Source: Bifidobacterium breve
GTDB lineage: Bacteria; Actinomycetota; Thermoleophilia; Solirubrobacterales; Solirubrobacteraceae
Direction of reading: 5' to 3'
Length of the DNA: 64,000 nucleotides
NCBI GenBank assembly: GCA_945878865.1
Contig: CAMCUD010000018.1
Location: forward strand, 1 to 64,000
Positions 1 through 8,437 of this stretch are shown in pieces. Positions within the stretch are counted from its first letter, which is position 1. Each line of letters opens with the position of its first letter. Under the pieces are notes generated by a model, which was given only the letters and a program-made list of their open reading frames with translations, ran no database searches and was not told the DNA's origin. The position numbers were made by a program, and so were the translations under genes.

Positions 1-224
1 CCAGGATGGGGGGAGACGGGGCGGCGCGCCGACCGGTGGACAGGGCCGTCCGAGCAGCACGCGCGGTGTTCAGGGAGACGCGTCGAGCTCAGTACCCGGA
101 GGGACCAGGGCGCCGGATGGGGGAGGGCGCCTCGATCCAGACATCGGCCCGGGTGGGGCCCCGCAAGAGCGTGATGTGTACGGACCGGGTACGGGGGACC
201 CCGGTTCCGGGGATGACTTGCGCG
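1..224. other. No supported gene at window edge
   Basis: I see no coding region I can support here. Open frames crossing this stretch are Arg/Gly/Pro-rich and continue antisense into the next gene, which is the usual behaviour of shadow frames at this GC content. It may hold the 3' flank of the reductase gene transcribed leftward and the edge of a neighbour outside the window. Confidence 0.4.
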
Positions 225-1139
225 TCAGCCGCGGCCGTGCGGCGCGTCGAAGTCGAGCTCCGGCCCGATCGGGATGAGCCGGTTCCCGTTGATCTGCGGA
301 TGCGTGAGGTAGTAGTGCGCCTTGATCTGATCGAGGCGCACGGTGTCGGCGATGCCGTAGGACTGGTAGAGGTCCCGCGTGTACGCCCAGAGGTTCGGGT
401 AGTCGACGAGCCGCCGCAGATTGCACTTGAAGTGCGTGACGTAGACGCTGTCGAACCGCGCGAGCGTGGTGAACAGCCGCCAGTCGGCCTCGGTCGGGAC
501 GTCGTCGGTCACGAGGTAGCGGCGATCGGCCAGGCGCTGTTCGAGCTCGTCGAGTGTGGCGAACACCCCACGGGCCTCGCGCTCGTAGATCTCCTGGTTC
601 GTGGTGAAGCCGGCCTTATAGACGCCGTTGTTGACGGTGTCGTAGATCCGGGCGTTCAGCGCATCGATCTCAGGGCGCAGCGGCTCGGGATACAGGTCGA
701 CGGTGCTGTCGGCGAGATCGCCGAAGCCGCCGTTGAGAATCCGCAGGACCTCACCGGACTCGTTGTTGACGATCGTGCCCAGTTCCTTGTCCCACAGGAC
801 CGGCACGGTGACGCGCGCGTCGAACGTCGGGTCGGTGGCGCGGTAGGCCTCGCTCAGGTAGCGGAAGCCGTTGACCGGGTCGGTGAACTCGCCGCCGGTG
901 AACGCCCACCCGCGCTCGTCGCGCACCGGGTCCACCACGGACATCGAGATGGCGTCCTCGAGCCCCTTCAGCCGCCGCCCGATGATCGCGCGGTGCGCCC
1001 ACGGGCAGGCGTAGCTGACGTACAGGTGGTACCGCCCGGCGACCGGCTCGACGGTTCCGCTCCGGAACGCGCTGTCCTGGCGCTGGAACGAGCCGTCCCC
1101 GCCGGTCTCACGCCCGAAGGCGGGGGTCACGGAGGTCAT
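225..1139 (-). CDS. Glutathionyl-hydroquinone reductase-like GST-fold protein
   Basis: A 304-residue cytosolic protein of the Omega-GST-like S-glutathionyl-hydroquinone reductase family (YqjG/ECM4 type). The family removes a thiol adduct from hydroquinones using an active-site Cys. The motif CPWAH is visible at residues 45-49, with Cys45 as the expected nucleophile, followed by a thioredoxin-like half with a V-P-V-L-W-D segment, and an all-helical C-terminal half including YPNLWAY. Length matches the family (about 300-330). Actinobacteria generally use mycothiol rather than glutathione, so the physiological thiol is uncertain. It lies 62 nt downstream of metH on the same strand and could be read through from it. 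Confidence 0.85.
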   Translation of the reverse strand: MTSVTPAFGRETGGDGSFQRQDSAFRSGTVEPVAGRYHLYVSYACPWAHRAIIGRRLKGLEDAISMSVVDPVRDERGWAFTGGEFTDPVNGFRYLSEAYRATDPTFDARVTVPVLWDKELGTIVNNESGEVLRILNGGFGDLADSTVDLYPEPLRPEIDALNARIYDTVNNGVYKAGFTTNQEIYEREARGVFATLDELEQRLADRRYLVTDDVPTEADWRLFTTLARFDSVYVTHFKCNLRRLVDYPNLWAYTRDLYQSYGIADTVRLDQIKAHYYLTHPQINGNRLIPIGPELDFDAPHGRG

Positions 1140-1201
1140 GCCTTCGACGGTAGCGGCGGCGGACAGCGTCTCCGCGCCGCACCCTCAGCCCGCGACGCGA
1201 C

Positions 1202-4200
1202 CTACGCGTCGCCCGCCAACGCCGGGGCGTCCTCCGACTCCACCGACCCCTCGGGCGGATCGCTGTCGAGCTTCTCGAAGTTCTCGACGATCTTCGTCGG
1301 ATCCGCCGCCGTGTCCTTGATGAGCGCGTCCGGGGGCGCGACCTCGCGCACCCGGCCGGACTTCATCGAGAAGTACTCGGCCTGCGGATGGTGGGCGATG
1401 ATCGCCACCGTCGACTGCTCGGGCTCGATCGCGTACTCCCCGGAGAGCCGCAGGCCGATCTGCGGCGCGTCCAGGACGTCGAACAGCTTCGTGTGCTCGC
1501 TCTGCTCCGGGCAGGCCGGGTAGCCCCAGGCGTACCGGCGGCCCTGGCCGAGCTCGATGCCGAGCTGCATCCGCACCTGCGCGTGCAGCCACTCCATCAT
1601 GCCCTCCGCGACCTGCGTGCCGAGGCCGTGGACGAACAGCTGCTCGGCGAACTCGCCGTCCTTCTCGAGCTGGGCCATGAGCTCGGTGACCTGGTCGCCG
1701 GCGGTGACCGCCGCGAACGCGACGACATCCAGCTCGCCACTGTCCTTCGGGCGGTAGAGGTCGGCCAGGCAGATGCGGTCGCCCTTGGGCTGGCGCGGGA
1801 ACGTGAACCGCTGGATGACGGTCTCGCGGTCCTCCGGGTCCAGCACGACGACGTCGTTGCCCTCGGAGTAGCAGGGGAAGTAGCCCAGCAGCGCCTTCGG
1901 GAACAGGTAATCCTGCTCGCGGTACATCCGCTCGAGCTTGTCCTTGAAGCCCTCCTCCTCGCCACCGCCGAGGATGAGCTCCTTCCAGGCGTCGCCCTTC
2001 ACGCCGCGGCCGCCCCAGTGCAGCTTGAACAGCACGTGGGTGTCGAGGTACGGGTAGACCTCGTCGAGCGGGACATCGATCTGGCGGACGCCCCAGAAGG
2101 GCGGGTCCGGGATCGGGGTGTCCGTGCGGTACGCCGAGCGGACGGTGTCGTCGTCGGTGGGCAGCGCGTCGGCCTCCGGGCCCTTCTCGCGCAGGGCCTT
2201 GGCCTCGTCGCGGATCTTCTCCACGAGCGCGGCGCGCGCCTCGTCGTCGACGATCTGGTCCATCACGGCCAGGCCCTCGAAAGCGTCCTTGCAGAAGAAG
2301 ACGCCGGGCTCGTAGATCTCGTCGTTCTCGCGCCCGTTGGGGTACAGCGCGCGGCGGCCGAAGTCGCGGTTGATCGCCGCGCCGCCGATGAGCAGCGGGT
2401 ACTCGAGCTGCTTGGCGTGCAGCTCCTGGATGCACGCGGGCATCTGCTTGGAGGTCGAGACGAGCAGGGCACTCAGGCCGATCGCCGTGGCGTCGTGCTC
2501 CTGCGCGGCGTCGACGATCGTCTGCACCGGGACCTGCTTGCCGAGGTCGATGACGGTGTAGCCGTTGTTCGTGAGGATCGTGTTGACGAGCGACTTGCCG
2601 ATGTCGTGCACGTCGCCGAACACGGTCGCCAGGACGACGGTGCCCTTCGTGTAGCCCTCGATGCGGTCGAGGTAGTTCTCCAGCTGCGCGACAGCCTTCT
2701 TCATGACCTCGGCGCTCTGCAGCACGAACGGCAGGATGAGCTCGCCGGCGCCGAACTTGTCGCCGACCTCCTTCATCGCCGGCAGGAGGACGTCGTTCAG
2801 CGTGGGGACCGCGCCGATCTTGTCGACCGACTTGTCGATCCACGCCTCGACGCCGTCCTTCTTGCGGCGCAGGATGTGGAAGTGCAGCGCCTCCTCGGGC
2901 TCCATGCCCTCGGTCGGATCGGCGCTGGTGGCCGCCTCCTCTTCGCCCTTGCCCTCGAAGTGCGCGATGAACTTCTCGAGCGCGTCGTCGGCGCGGTTGA
3001 AGACGAGGTCGTCGGCGAGCTTGCGCTCCTCCTCGCTGATCTCGCCGTACGGCGTGATGTGGTTCGGGTTGACCATCGCCAGGTCGAGCCCCGCCTCCAC
3101 GCAGTGGTGCAGGAAAACGGAGTTCAGGACCGCGCGGGCGCCCGGCGACACGCCGAAGGAGACGTTGGAGACGCCGAGGGACGTCTTCACCCCCGGGATC
3201 TCCGCCTTCAGGCGGCGGATCCCCTCGATGGTCTCGACGGCGGACGGCTTCCACTCGTCGTCACCGGTCGTCAGCGTGAACGTCAGGACGTCGAAGATGA
3301 GCAGCTCGCGGTCGAGTCCGTGCTCGTCGCACGCGATCTCCGTGATCCGCTTGGCGATCTCGACCTTGCGCTCGGCCGTCTTGGCCATGCCGACCTCGTC
3401 GATCGTCAGCGCGATGAGGGCCGCGCCGTGCTCGACGGCCATCGGGATGACGGTGTCGGCCTTCTCGCGGCCGGCCTCGAGGTTGATCGAGTTGACGATC
3501 GCGCGCCCGGGGATCTGGTCCAGGGCCGTGGCGATGACCTCGGGCTCGGTCGAGTCGATCTGGATCGGCGCCGGCTGCGTCAGCGAGACGCGCTTGGCGA
3601 CCTGGCGCATCTGCTCGTCCTCGTCCTGGCGCTCGGTGAGCGCGACGCAGAGGTCGAGCACGTGCGCGCCGCCCTCGACCTGATCCTCGGCGACCTGGAC
3701 GAGGCCGTCGTAGTCGTCGGCGAGCAGCAGTTCCTTGGCCTTACGCGAGCCCTGCGAGTTCACGCGCTCGCCGACGAGCGTCGGGCGCGGCTCCTGCACG
3801 AGCGGCGCGGCGGCGATCATGCTCGACATGCGCGGGGCGCGCGGCTCGGGGCGCTCCCCGGGTGTGATCCCCTTGACCCGCTCGGCGATCGCGGAGATGT
3901 GGTCGACGGTCGTGCCGCAGCAGCCGCCGACGACCGAGACGCCGTAGCGCTCGACGAACTCGCCCAGGGCGGTCGCGAGGTGCTCGGGGGTCTCGGGGAA
4001 GATCGTCTCGCCGTCGGGGCCCTGAAGCGGGAGGCCCGCGTTCGGGATGCAGTGGACGGGGATGGGGGAGTGCTCGCCGAGGAAGCGGATCGCGTCGCGC
4101 ATGTCCTCCGGGCCGGTGGAGCAGTTCAGGCCGATGACGTCGACCTTCAGCGCCTCAAGCGTGGTGAGCACGGCGTCGATGTCGGTGCCGAGCAGCATCT

Positions 4201-4789
4201 TGCCGCCGTTGGGCAGCAGCGAGACCGACGTCTGGATCGGCAGCGTGCGGCCGACCTGCTTCATCGCCTCGCGCGCGCCGAACACGGCGGCCTTGACCTC
4301 GAGGATGTCCTGCGCCGTCTCGATGATCAGGAGGTCCGCGCCGCCGCGGATGAGCCCCTCGGACTGCTCGCGGAAGACCTCGACGAGGTCGCGGAAGCGA
4401 ATCTGGCCCAGCGTCGGGTCGTCCGAGGCGGGCAGGAAGCCGGTCGGGCCGATCGACCCGGCGACGAAGCGGTCCTCACCGACGGCCTTGCGCGCGATCT
4501 CGGCGGCCTTCTGGTTGATCTCCAGGGTGTGGTCCTCCAGACCCCACTCCTCGAGCTTCAGGCGGCTGGCCTGGAACGTGTCCGTCTCGACGACCTCGGC
4601 GCCCGCGTCGACCATCGAGAGGTGGAGGTTCTCGATGACGTCGGGCCGGTTGAGCACGAGGACCTCGTGGGCCCGGCCGGGAAGCTTGTAGTCGTCCTCG
4701 AGCGAGAGGTCGAACGCCTCGAGCGTGGCGCCCATGCTGCCGTCGAAGACGACGACCCGCTCGCGGACCGCCTGGAGGAAGTCGCGCAT
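1202..4789 (-). CDS. metH: Cobalamin-dependent methionine synthase MetH
   Basis: A full-length 1195-residue B12-dependent methionine synthase that transfers a methyl group from 5-methyltetrahydrofolate to homocysteine. All modules are visible: a homocysteine-binding barrel (residues about 1-310) with the zinc-ligand cysteines C223, C290 and C291; a pterin-binding barrel (about 335-620); a cobalamin cap and B12 domain with D726-V-H728-D-I-G731, where His728 is the lower cobalt ligand; and the C-terminal AdoMet reactivation domain with GYPA at 1089-1092. I chose the ATG at 4789 because the protein then begins with the family-typical short lead into VVVFDGSMG; the open frame extends 43 codons further upstream with no similarity. 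Short acidic tail after the activation domain. Confidence 0.97.
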   Translation of the reverse strand: MRDFLQAVRERVVVFDGSMGATLEAFDLSLEDDYKLPGRAHEVLVLNRPDVIENLHLSMVDAGAEVVETDTFQASRLKLEEWGLEDHTLEINQKAAEIARKAVGEDRFVAGSIGPTGFLPASDDPTLGQIRFRDLVEVFREQSEGLIRGGADLLIIETAQDILEVKAAVFGAREAMKQVGRTLPIQTSVSLLPNGGKMLLGTDIDAVLTTLEALKVDVIGLNCSTGPEDMRDAIRFLGEHSPIPVHCIPNAGLPLQGPDGETIFPETPEHLATALGEFVERYGVSVVGGCCGTTVDHISAIAERVKGITPGERPEPRAPRMSSMIAAAPLVQEPRPTLVGERVNSQGSRKAKELLLADDYDGLVQVAEDQVEGGAHVLDLCVALTERQDEDEQMRQVAKRVSLTQPAPIQIDSTEPEVIATALDQIPGRAIVNSINLEAGREKADTVIPMAVEHGAALIALTIDEVGMAKTAERKVEIAKRITEIACDEHGLDRELLIFDVLTFTLTTGDDEWKPSAVETIEGIRRLKAEIPGVKTSLGVSNVSFGVSPGARAVLNSVFLHHCVEAGLDLAMVNPNHITPYGEISEEERKLADDLVFNRADDALEKFIAHFEGKGEEEAATSADPTEGMEPEEALHFHILRRKKDGVEAWIDKSVDKIGAVPTLNDVLLPAMKEVGDKFGAGELILPFVLQSAEVMKKAVAQLENYLDRIEGYTKGTVVLATVFGDVHDIGKSLVNTILTNNGYTVIDLGKQVPVQTIVDAAQEHDATAIGLSALLVSTSKQMPACIQELHAKQLEYPLLIGGAAINRDFGRRALYPNGRENDEIYEPGVFFCKDAFEGLAVMDQIVDDEARAALVEKIRDEAKALREKGPEADALPTDDDTVRSAYRTDTPIPDPPFWGVRQIDVPLDEVYPYLDTHVLFKLHWGGRGVKGDAWKELILGGGEEEGFKDKLERMYREQDYLFPKALLGYFPCYSEGNDVVVLDPEDRETVIQRFTFPRQPKGDRICLADLYRPKDSGELDVVAFAAVTAGDQVTELMAQLEKDGEFAEQLFVHGLGTQVAEGMMEWLHAQVRMQLGIELGQGRRYAWGYPACPEQSEHTKLFDVLDAPQIGLRLSGEYAIEPEQSTVAIIAHHPQAEYFSMKSGRVREVAPPDALIKDTAADPTKIVENFEKLDSDPPEGSVESEDAPALAGDA

Positions 4790-4815
4790 GAGGGCGATGC
4801 TAGCAAGGGTTCGAA

Positions 4816-4843
4816 CAACCTTGACATGACTGTGGCAAGGTTG
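4816..4843. promoter_or_regulatory. Inverted repeat between metH and a diguanylate cyclase gene
   Basis: A perfect 8-bp inverted repeat, CAACCTTG (4816-4823) and CAAGGTTG (4836-4843), separated by 12 nt, sits in the 127-nt divergent gap. The left arm overlaps a TTGACA hexamer at 4821-4826. The geometry suits a dimeric regulator acting on either or both genes, but no specific regulator is recognised. I do not see a convincing cobalamin or SAH riboswitch in the metH leader, which is only about 125 nt. Confidence 0.4.
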
Positions 4844-4916
4844 CGAGGGTCGGCTTTCCGTCTGCGCGGCATGTCCCCGGTTCACGCTGGTTCCCCGCCG
4901 GACCGATGTCCGGGAC

Positions 4917-6587
4917 ATGGCGGCCTCGCGGCGCTATCCGTTCACCAATCCGTTCGCCGACCCGGGTGAGGGTCGCGGCGAGACGATCCACCTCATCCGG
5001 ACCGTCATCGTCGCGCTCTACCTCGTCGGCGGCCTGACGATGCTCGCCGTCCGCCTGCTGCCGGATCCGGGCCTCAAGCCGGGCGCCGAGCCGTATCACC
5101 TCGCGCTCGTCGCGTTCATGCTCGGGTTCGGCGTCTTCACCTGGGCGAATCGCCGGCTGCCGGACTGGTGGTACATCATGGGCGCGTACCTCGGGATCGT
5201 CGCGGTGTCGGTGAACATCGCGCTGCTCGAGGAGCTGCGGCCCGTCGCCTTCTTCTACGTGTGGCCCGCCATGGCCGGCGCGTTCTTCGGGCAGAAGCGC
5301 GAGGCGTTCGTCGGCTACGTCCTCGCGGTCGTCAGCTACTCGATCGTGCTGCTCGGGTTCCGCGACAACCCGTATCTGCTCGAGTGGTTCATCGACGTGG
5401 CCTGCTCGATCGCGGTGGTCATGGTCATGATCTTCCTGCTCAAGGCGCGCGCGGTGAAGCTCGTCGGAGAGCTCGGTCGCCGCGCGAGCACCGACCCGCT
5501 GACCGGGATCGCGAACCGCTCCGTCTTCGAGCGCGCGCTGGAGGATGAACTCGACGACGCCGACAGCCACGGCTTCGGCTGCGCCGTCATCTCGCTCGAC
5601 CTCGACCGCTTCAAGCAGGTCAACGACATCTACGGCCACCAGACCGGCGACGAGGCGCTGCGCGCCGCCGCGCGGATCTTCGAGGAGGTCATCGGTGACC
5701 GCGGCACCCTCGCCCGCGTCGGCGGGGAGGAGTTCGCCGTCGTCATGCCGGAGATGGACCTGTCGCGCGCGCGGCTGCTCGCCGAGGAGGTGCGGGTGGC
5801 ACTCGAGCGCGACACCGCGTCGGCCGACCCCTCGCTGACGGTGAGCATCGGCGTCGCCGCGTACCCGGGCTCCGGGGACAGCCCCTCGTCGATCATGCTC
5901 GCCGCCGACCGCGCGCTGTACGCCGCCAAGCAGGCGGGGCGCAACCAGGTGGTGGCCGCCGACGAGAGCGCCGAGCGGCTGCTGGGTCTCGCCGAGCAGG
6001 AGCGGGCGCTGTTGGCCGACGCCGGCGCTCAGACGGCGATCCGCCTGGCCGAGCGCCTCGACCTGCACCGCCACGGGGAACACCGCCGCTCCGAGCGCGT
6101 GGCCGACGTGGCGGCGCTCATCGCCGAGGACATGGGCCTCTCGGTCGACGACGCCAGCCGGGTCCGCCTTGCCGGCATGGTGCGCGACGTCGGCATGCTC
6201 GGCGTGCCGGACGAGCTTCTCGCGACGGCGCACCCGCTGACGCCGGAGGAGCGCGAGCTCGTCGAGCGCCACGTCGACATCGGCACGGAGGTCCTCACGG
6301 CCTGCGGACTGCCCGAGATCGCGCGGTGGGTCGCCGCCCACCATGAGCGGCCCGACGGCAGTGGGTATCCGCGCGGCCTGCGGGGCGAGGACATCCCGCT
6401 CCCCGCGAGGATCATCGCCGTGGCAGAGGCCTACGTGTCGCTCACGCACGGCCCGGGCGTCGCACCGGCCGTCGCGATCGGCGAGCTGCGCGAGTGCGCC
6501 GGCAGCCAGTTCGACGAGGGCGTCGTCTCCGCGCTGGCCGCCGTGCTGCTCACCCGCGGCGACCTCCCGAGATTGCGCGTCGCCTGA
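4917..6587 (+). CDS. Membrane diguanylate cyclase with degenerate HD-GYP domain
   Basis: A 556-residue protein with about six predicted transmembrane helices (roughly residues 25-175), a GGDEF domain (about 185-348) and an HD-GYP-like domain (about 375-530). The active-site motif is G269-G-E-E-F273 and the surrounding metal and base contacts (D228-x-D-R-F-K, then VNDIYGH) are present, so c-di-GMP synthesis is expected. I see no RxxD inhibitory site. In the HD-GYP half, HHE (475-477) and DGSGYP (480-485) are intact, but the diagnostic HD is replaced by R423-D424 and the following GK by GM, so hydrolysis of c-di-GMP is doubtful. The start ATG lies in the palindrome ATGTCC-G-GGACAT; no clear ribosome binding site. 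Paralogous to the next gene. Confidence 0.9.
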   Translation: MAASRRYPFTNPFADPGEGRGETIHLIRTVIVALYLVGGLTMLAVRLLPDPGLKPGAEPYHLALVAFMLGFGVFTWANRRLPDWWYIMGAYLGIVAVSVNIALLEELRPVAFFYVWPAMAGAFFGQKREAFVGYVLAVVSYSIVLLGFRDNPYLLEWFIDVACSIAVVMVMIFLLKARAVKLVGELGRRASTDPLTGIANRSVFERALEDELDDADSHGFGCAVISLDLDRFKQVNDIYGHQTGDEALRAAARIFEEVIGDRGTLARVGGEEFAVVMPEMDLSRARLLAEEVRVALERDTASADPSLTVSIGVAAYPGSGDSPSSIMLAADRALYAAKQAGRNQVVAADESAERLLGLAEQERALLADAGAQTAIRLAERLDLHRHGEHRRSERVADVAALIAEDMGLSVDDASRVRLAGMVRDVGMLGVPDELLATAHPLTPEERELVERHVDIGTEVLTACGLPEIARWVAAHHERPDGSGYPRGLRGEDIPLPARIIAVAEAYVSLTHGPGVAPAVAIGELRECAGSQFDEGVVSALAAVLLTRGDLPRLRVA

Positions 6588-6655
6588 CCGGACGGTTGCC
6601 GAGACGCGCCGCTGCGCCTTCAGCTCGGCGACCTCCCGACCGACACCCGAGACCG

Positions 6656-7741
6656 ATGCGCCTCCCCCTGGACTCCTACCGCTTCACGAACCCGTTCGCC
6701 GCCGGCGGGCGGGACGATCGGGCTGCGACCGTCACGCTCATGCGCCGCGTCGGCATCGCGATGTACGGCATCGGCGGGCTCATGGTGGTACTCGCGATCC
6801 TCACCGGCGGGGGACTCTCCGGGACGCGCGCCCCTCTCGTCCTCGGGATCGTCGCGGCGGTCGAGTGGGCGTACTGCCTGTACTTCCTCATCGACCGGGA
6901 TCCGCCGGCGCTGGCCCTCCTGGCCTCGCCGGTCGTGGGGATCCTCTGCGTGGGTGTGGCGTCGAGCGTGGTCGAGATCGCGAGCCGCCCGACGCCGCTG
7001 TACTACCTGTGGGCGCTCGTGTCCGCGGCGTTCTTCCTGCGTGCGCGAGCCGTGGCCTTGGTCTTCGCCTTCTTCCTCGCCACCTTCACCGTCGTCCTCG
7101 TCGCCTTCGTGCCCGATGCGGAGGCGGTGGGCTGGTGGCCGGACGTGGTGGGGGTCACGGCGCTGGTGACCGTGCTCGTCTACCTGCTCAAGGTCCAGCT
7201 GTTGCGCGCGATGACGAACCTCCGCCGCGCGGCGCTGACGGACACCCTGACCGACGTGCCCAACCGGGCGGCCTTCGAGCACGCGCTGGACGACGCGATC
7301 ATCCACGCGGCGCTCCAGGACGAGCAGTGCGCCGTGCTCTCCGTCGACATCGACGACTTCAAGCAGGTCAACGACCGCTTCGGCCACGCCGCCGGGGATG
7401 AGGCGCTGCGGCGGATCGCCGCGACGATCGGCACCGCGACCGGCGACCGGGGCATCCATGCGCGGATCGGTGGCGAGGAGTTCGCCGTCGTGCTGCCGAA
7501 CACCGACCTCGGTGCCGGGCACCGCTTCGGGGAGGTCCTGCGCGCGGCCGTCGAGCGGGAGATGGCCGACTTCCACGTCCCGCTCACGGTGAGCGTCGGC
7601 GTCGCCGCGTTCCCCGAGGCGGGCCGTACGCCGTCATCGGTGCTGCTGGGCTCCGACCGGGCGCTCTACGCGGCGAAGAACGCGGGGCGCAACCGCGTCA
7701 TCTCGCTGCGCGGCAGCACGGCGCTCAAGCTCGCCGCCTGA
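6656..7741 (+). CDS. Membrane diguanylate cyclase (GGEEF)
   Basis: A 361-residue protein: about six transmembrane helices (residues about 28-180) then a single GGDEF domain with G272-G-E-E-F276, expected to make c-di-GMP. It shares with the preceding gene the N-terminal string F-T-N-P-F-A just before the first membrane helix and the same membrane topology, so the two are tandem paralogues; this one lacks the HD-GYP tail. The ATG at 6656 is preferred over the open-frame start 162 nt upstream because the upstream stretch overlaps the previous gene and is Arg-rich without similarity. The gap to the previous stop is 68 nt, so co-transcription is likely. No RxxD product-inhibition site seen. Confidence 0.9.
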   Translation: MRLPLDSYRFTNPFAAGGRDDRAATVTLMRRVGIAMYGIGGLMVVLAILTGGGLSGTRAPLVLGIVAAVEWAYCLYFLIDRDPPALALLASPVVGILCVGVASSVVEIASRPTPLYYLWALVSAAFFLRARAVALVFAFFLATFTVVLVAFVPDAEAVGWWPDVVGVTALVTVLVYLLKVQLLRAMTNLRRAALTDTLTDVPNRAAFEHALDDAIIHAALQDEQCAVLSVDIDDFKQVNDRFGHAAGDEALRRIAATIGTATGDRGIHARIGGEEFAVVLPNTDLGAGHRFGEVLRAAVEREMADFHVPLTVSVGVAAFPEAGRTPSSVLLGSDRALYAAKNAGRNRVISLRGSTALKLAA

Positions 7742-7763
7742 GCCTGTCTGGACGGGATCGTGC

Positions 7764-7784
7764 ACGCCGGCCGCAGGCCGGCGT
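7764..7784. terminator. Hairpin after the diguanylate cyclase genes
   Basis: A perfect 9-bp GC-rich stem (ACGCCGGCC, 7764-7772, with GGCCGGCGT, 7776-7784) and a 3-nt loop, 22 nt after the stop codon and 12 nt before the next start. There is no T-tract, so termination is a guess; an effect on expression of the downstream HNH gene is also possible. Confidence 0.4.
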
Positions 7785-7796
7785 AGCGTCGCGCGG

Positions 7797-8324
7797 ATGC
7801 TCCGAGAGGCCAAGGGCGCGGACTTCGTGCAGACCGGCGCCTGGCTGCGCCGGCGCTGGGTGTTCCACGCCGGCCGCCACATCGCCGCGCGCGGCCTGAC
7901 CGCCGCCGAGCTCGACGCCGCGACTTCCGCCCAGGAGCAGACGGCCGTCCCGGTCCTCGACGCCGAGCCGCGCCGCTACTGGTGGTGCCGCGGGCGCTTC
8001 TGGTGGGAGGACGACGGGCTGGACGCCGAGGACGTCTTCGCTCTCGTCTTCGAGCGCGAGCAACGGACCGCCCGCCGGCTCGAGCGCGCGCACGCGATCG
8101 TCGCCGCCGAGGCGCTGCCCGAGCGCCCGCGGCGCACGCCGATCCCGCAGGACGTTCGGCGCGCGGTGTTCGACCGCGACGGCGGGTGCTGCGTGGAGTG
8201 CGGGGCGACGTTCGACCTGCAGTACGACCACGTCATCCCCGTGGCGCTCGGCGGCGCGAGCACGGCGCAGAACCTCCAGCTGCTCTGCGCGCCGTGCAAC
8301 CAGCGCAAGGGGGCGTCGCTGTAG
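7797..8324 (+). CDS. HNH endonuclease
   Basis: A 175-residue protein whose C-terminal third (about 118-175) is a textbook HNH nuclease fold: zinc-finger pairs C132-x2-C135 and C164-x2-C167 enclose the catalytic core D144-H145, N159 and a closing N-Q-R-K-G. The N-terminal 110 residues are of unknown function and rich in Trp and Arg (a WWC..RFWW stretch around 62-70). Stand-alone HNH proteins of this size occur as orphan genes in many actinobacteria; no phage, restriction or toxin partner is visible beside it. Followed immediately by a strong terminator hairpin. Confidence 0.88.
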   Translation: MLREAKGADFVQTGAWLRRRWVFHAGRHIAARGLTAAELDAATSAQEQTAVPVLDAEPRRYWWCRGRFWWEDDGLDAEDVFALVFEREQRTARRLERAHAIVAAEALPERPRRTPIPQDVRRAVFDRDGGCCVECGATFDLQYDHVIPVALGGASTAQNLQLLCAPCNQRKGASL

Positions 8325-8328
8325 AACG

Positions 8329-8360
8329 ATGGAGGGCCCCGGAAACACGGGGCCCTCCAT
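8329..8360. terminator. Bidirectional terminator between HNH gene and glnN
   Basis: A perfect 13-bp stem, ATGGAGGGCCCCG (8329-8341) with CGGGGCCCTCCAT (8348-8360), and a 6-nt loop. It starts 5 nt after the HNH stop and sits in the gap between two convergent genes, so it can terminate transcription from both sides. T-tracts are weak, as is common in high-GC actinobacteria. Confidence 0.75.
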
Positions 8361-8437
8361 ACCTTCGTCGGAGCTGCGCTGCCCGGGAGAACGTGTTTCG
8401 CCCTCCGGTCGTCGCAAGCTCCGACCTTCGGTCGACG

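Noticed and set aside
4790-4916. Cobalamin or SAH riboswitch in the metH leader
   Set aside because: The leader is short and I could not find a B12-box or the SAH core; only a simple inverted repeat is visible.
1388-4969. Very long open frame antisense to metH (over 1100 codons)
   Set aside because: Composition is Arg/Val/Leu/Asp repeats typical of the complementary strand of high-GC coding sequence, with no family motifs, while metH is unambiguous.
7797-8324. HNH gene as part of a restriction, toxin or phage system
   Set aside because: No methylase, antitoxin, integrase or structural phage gene is near it; it looks like an orphan HNH gene.
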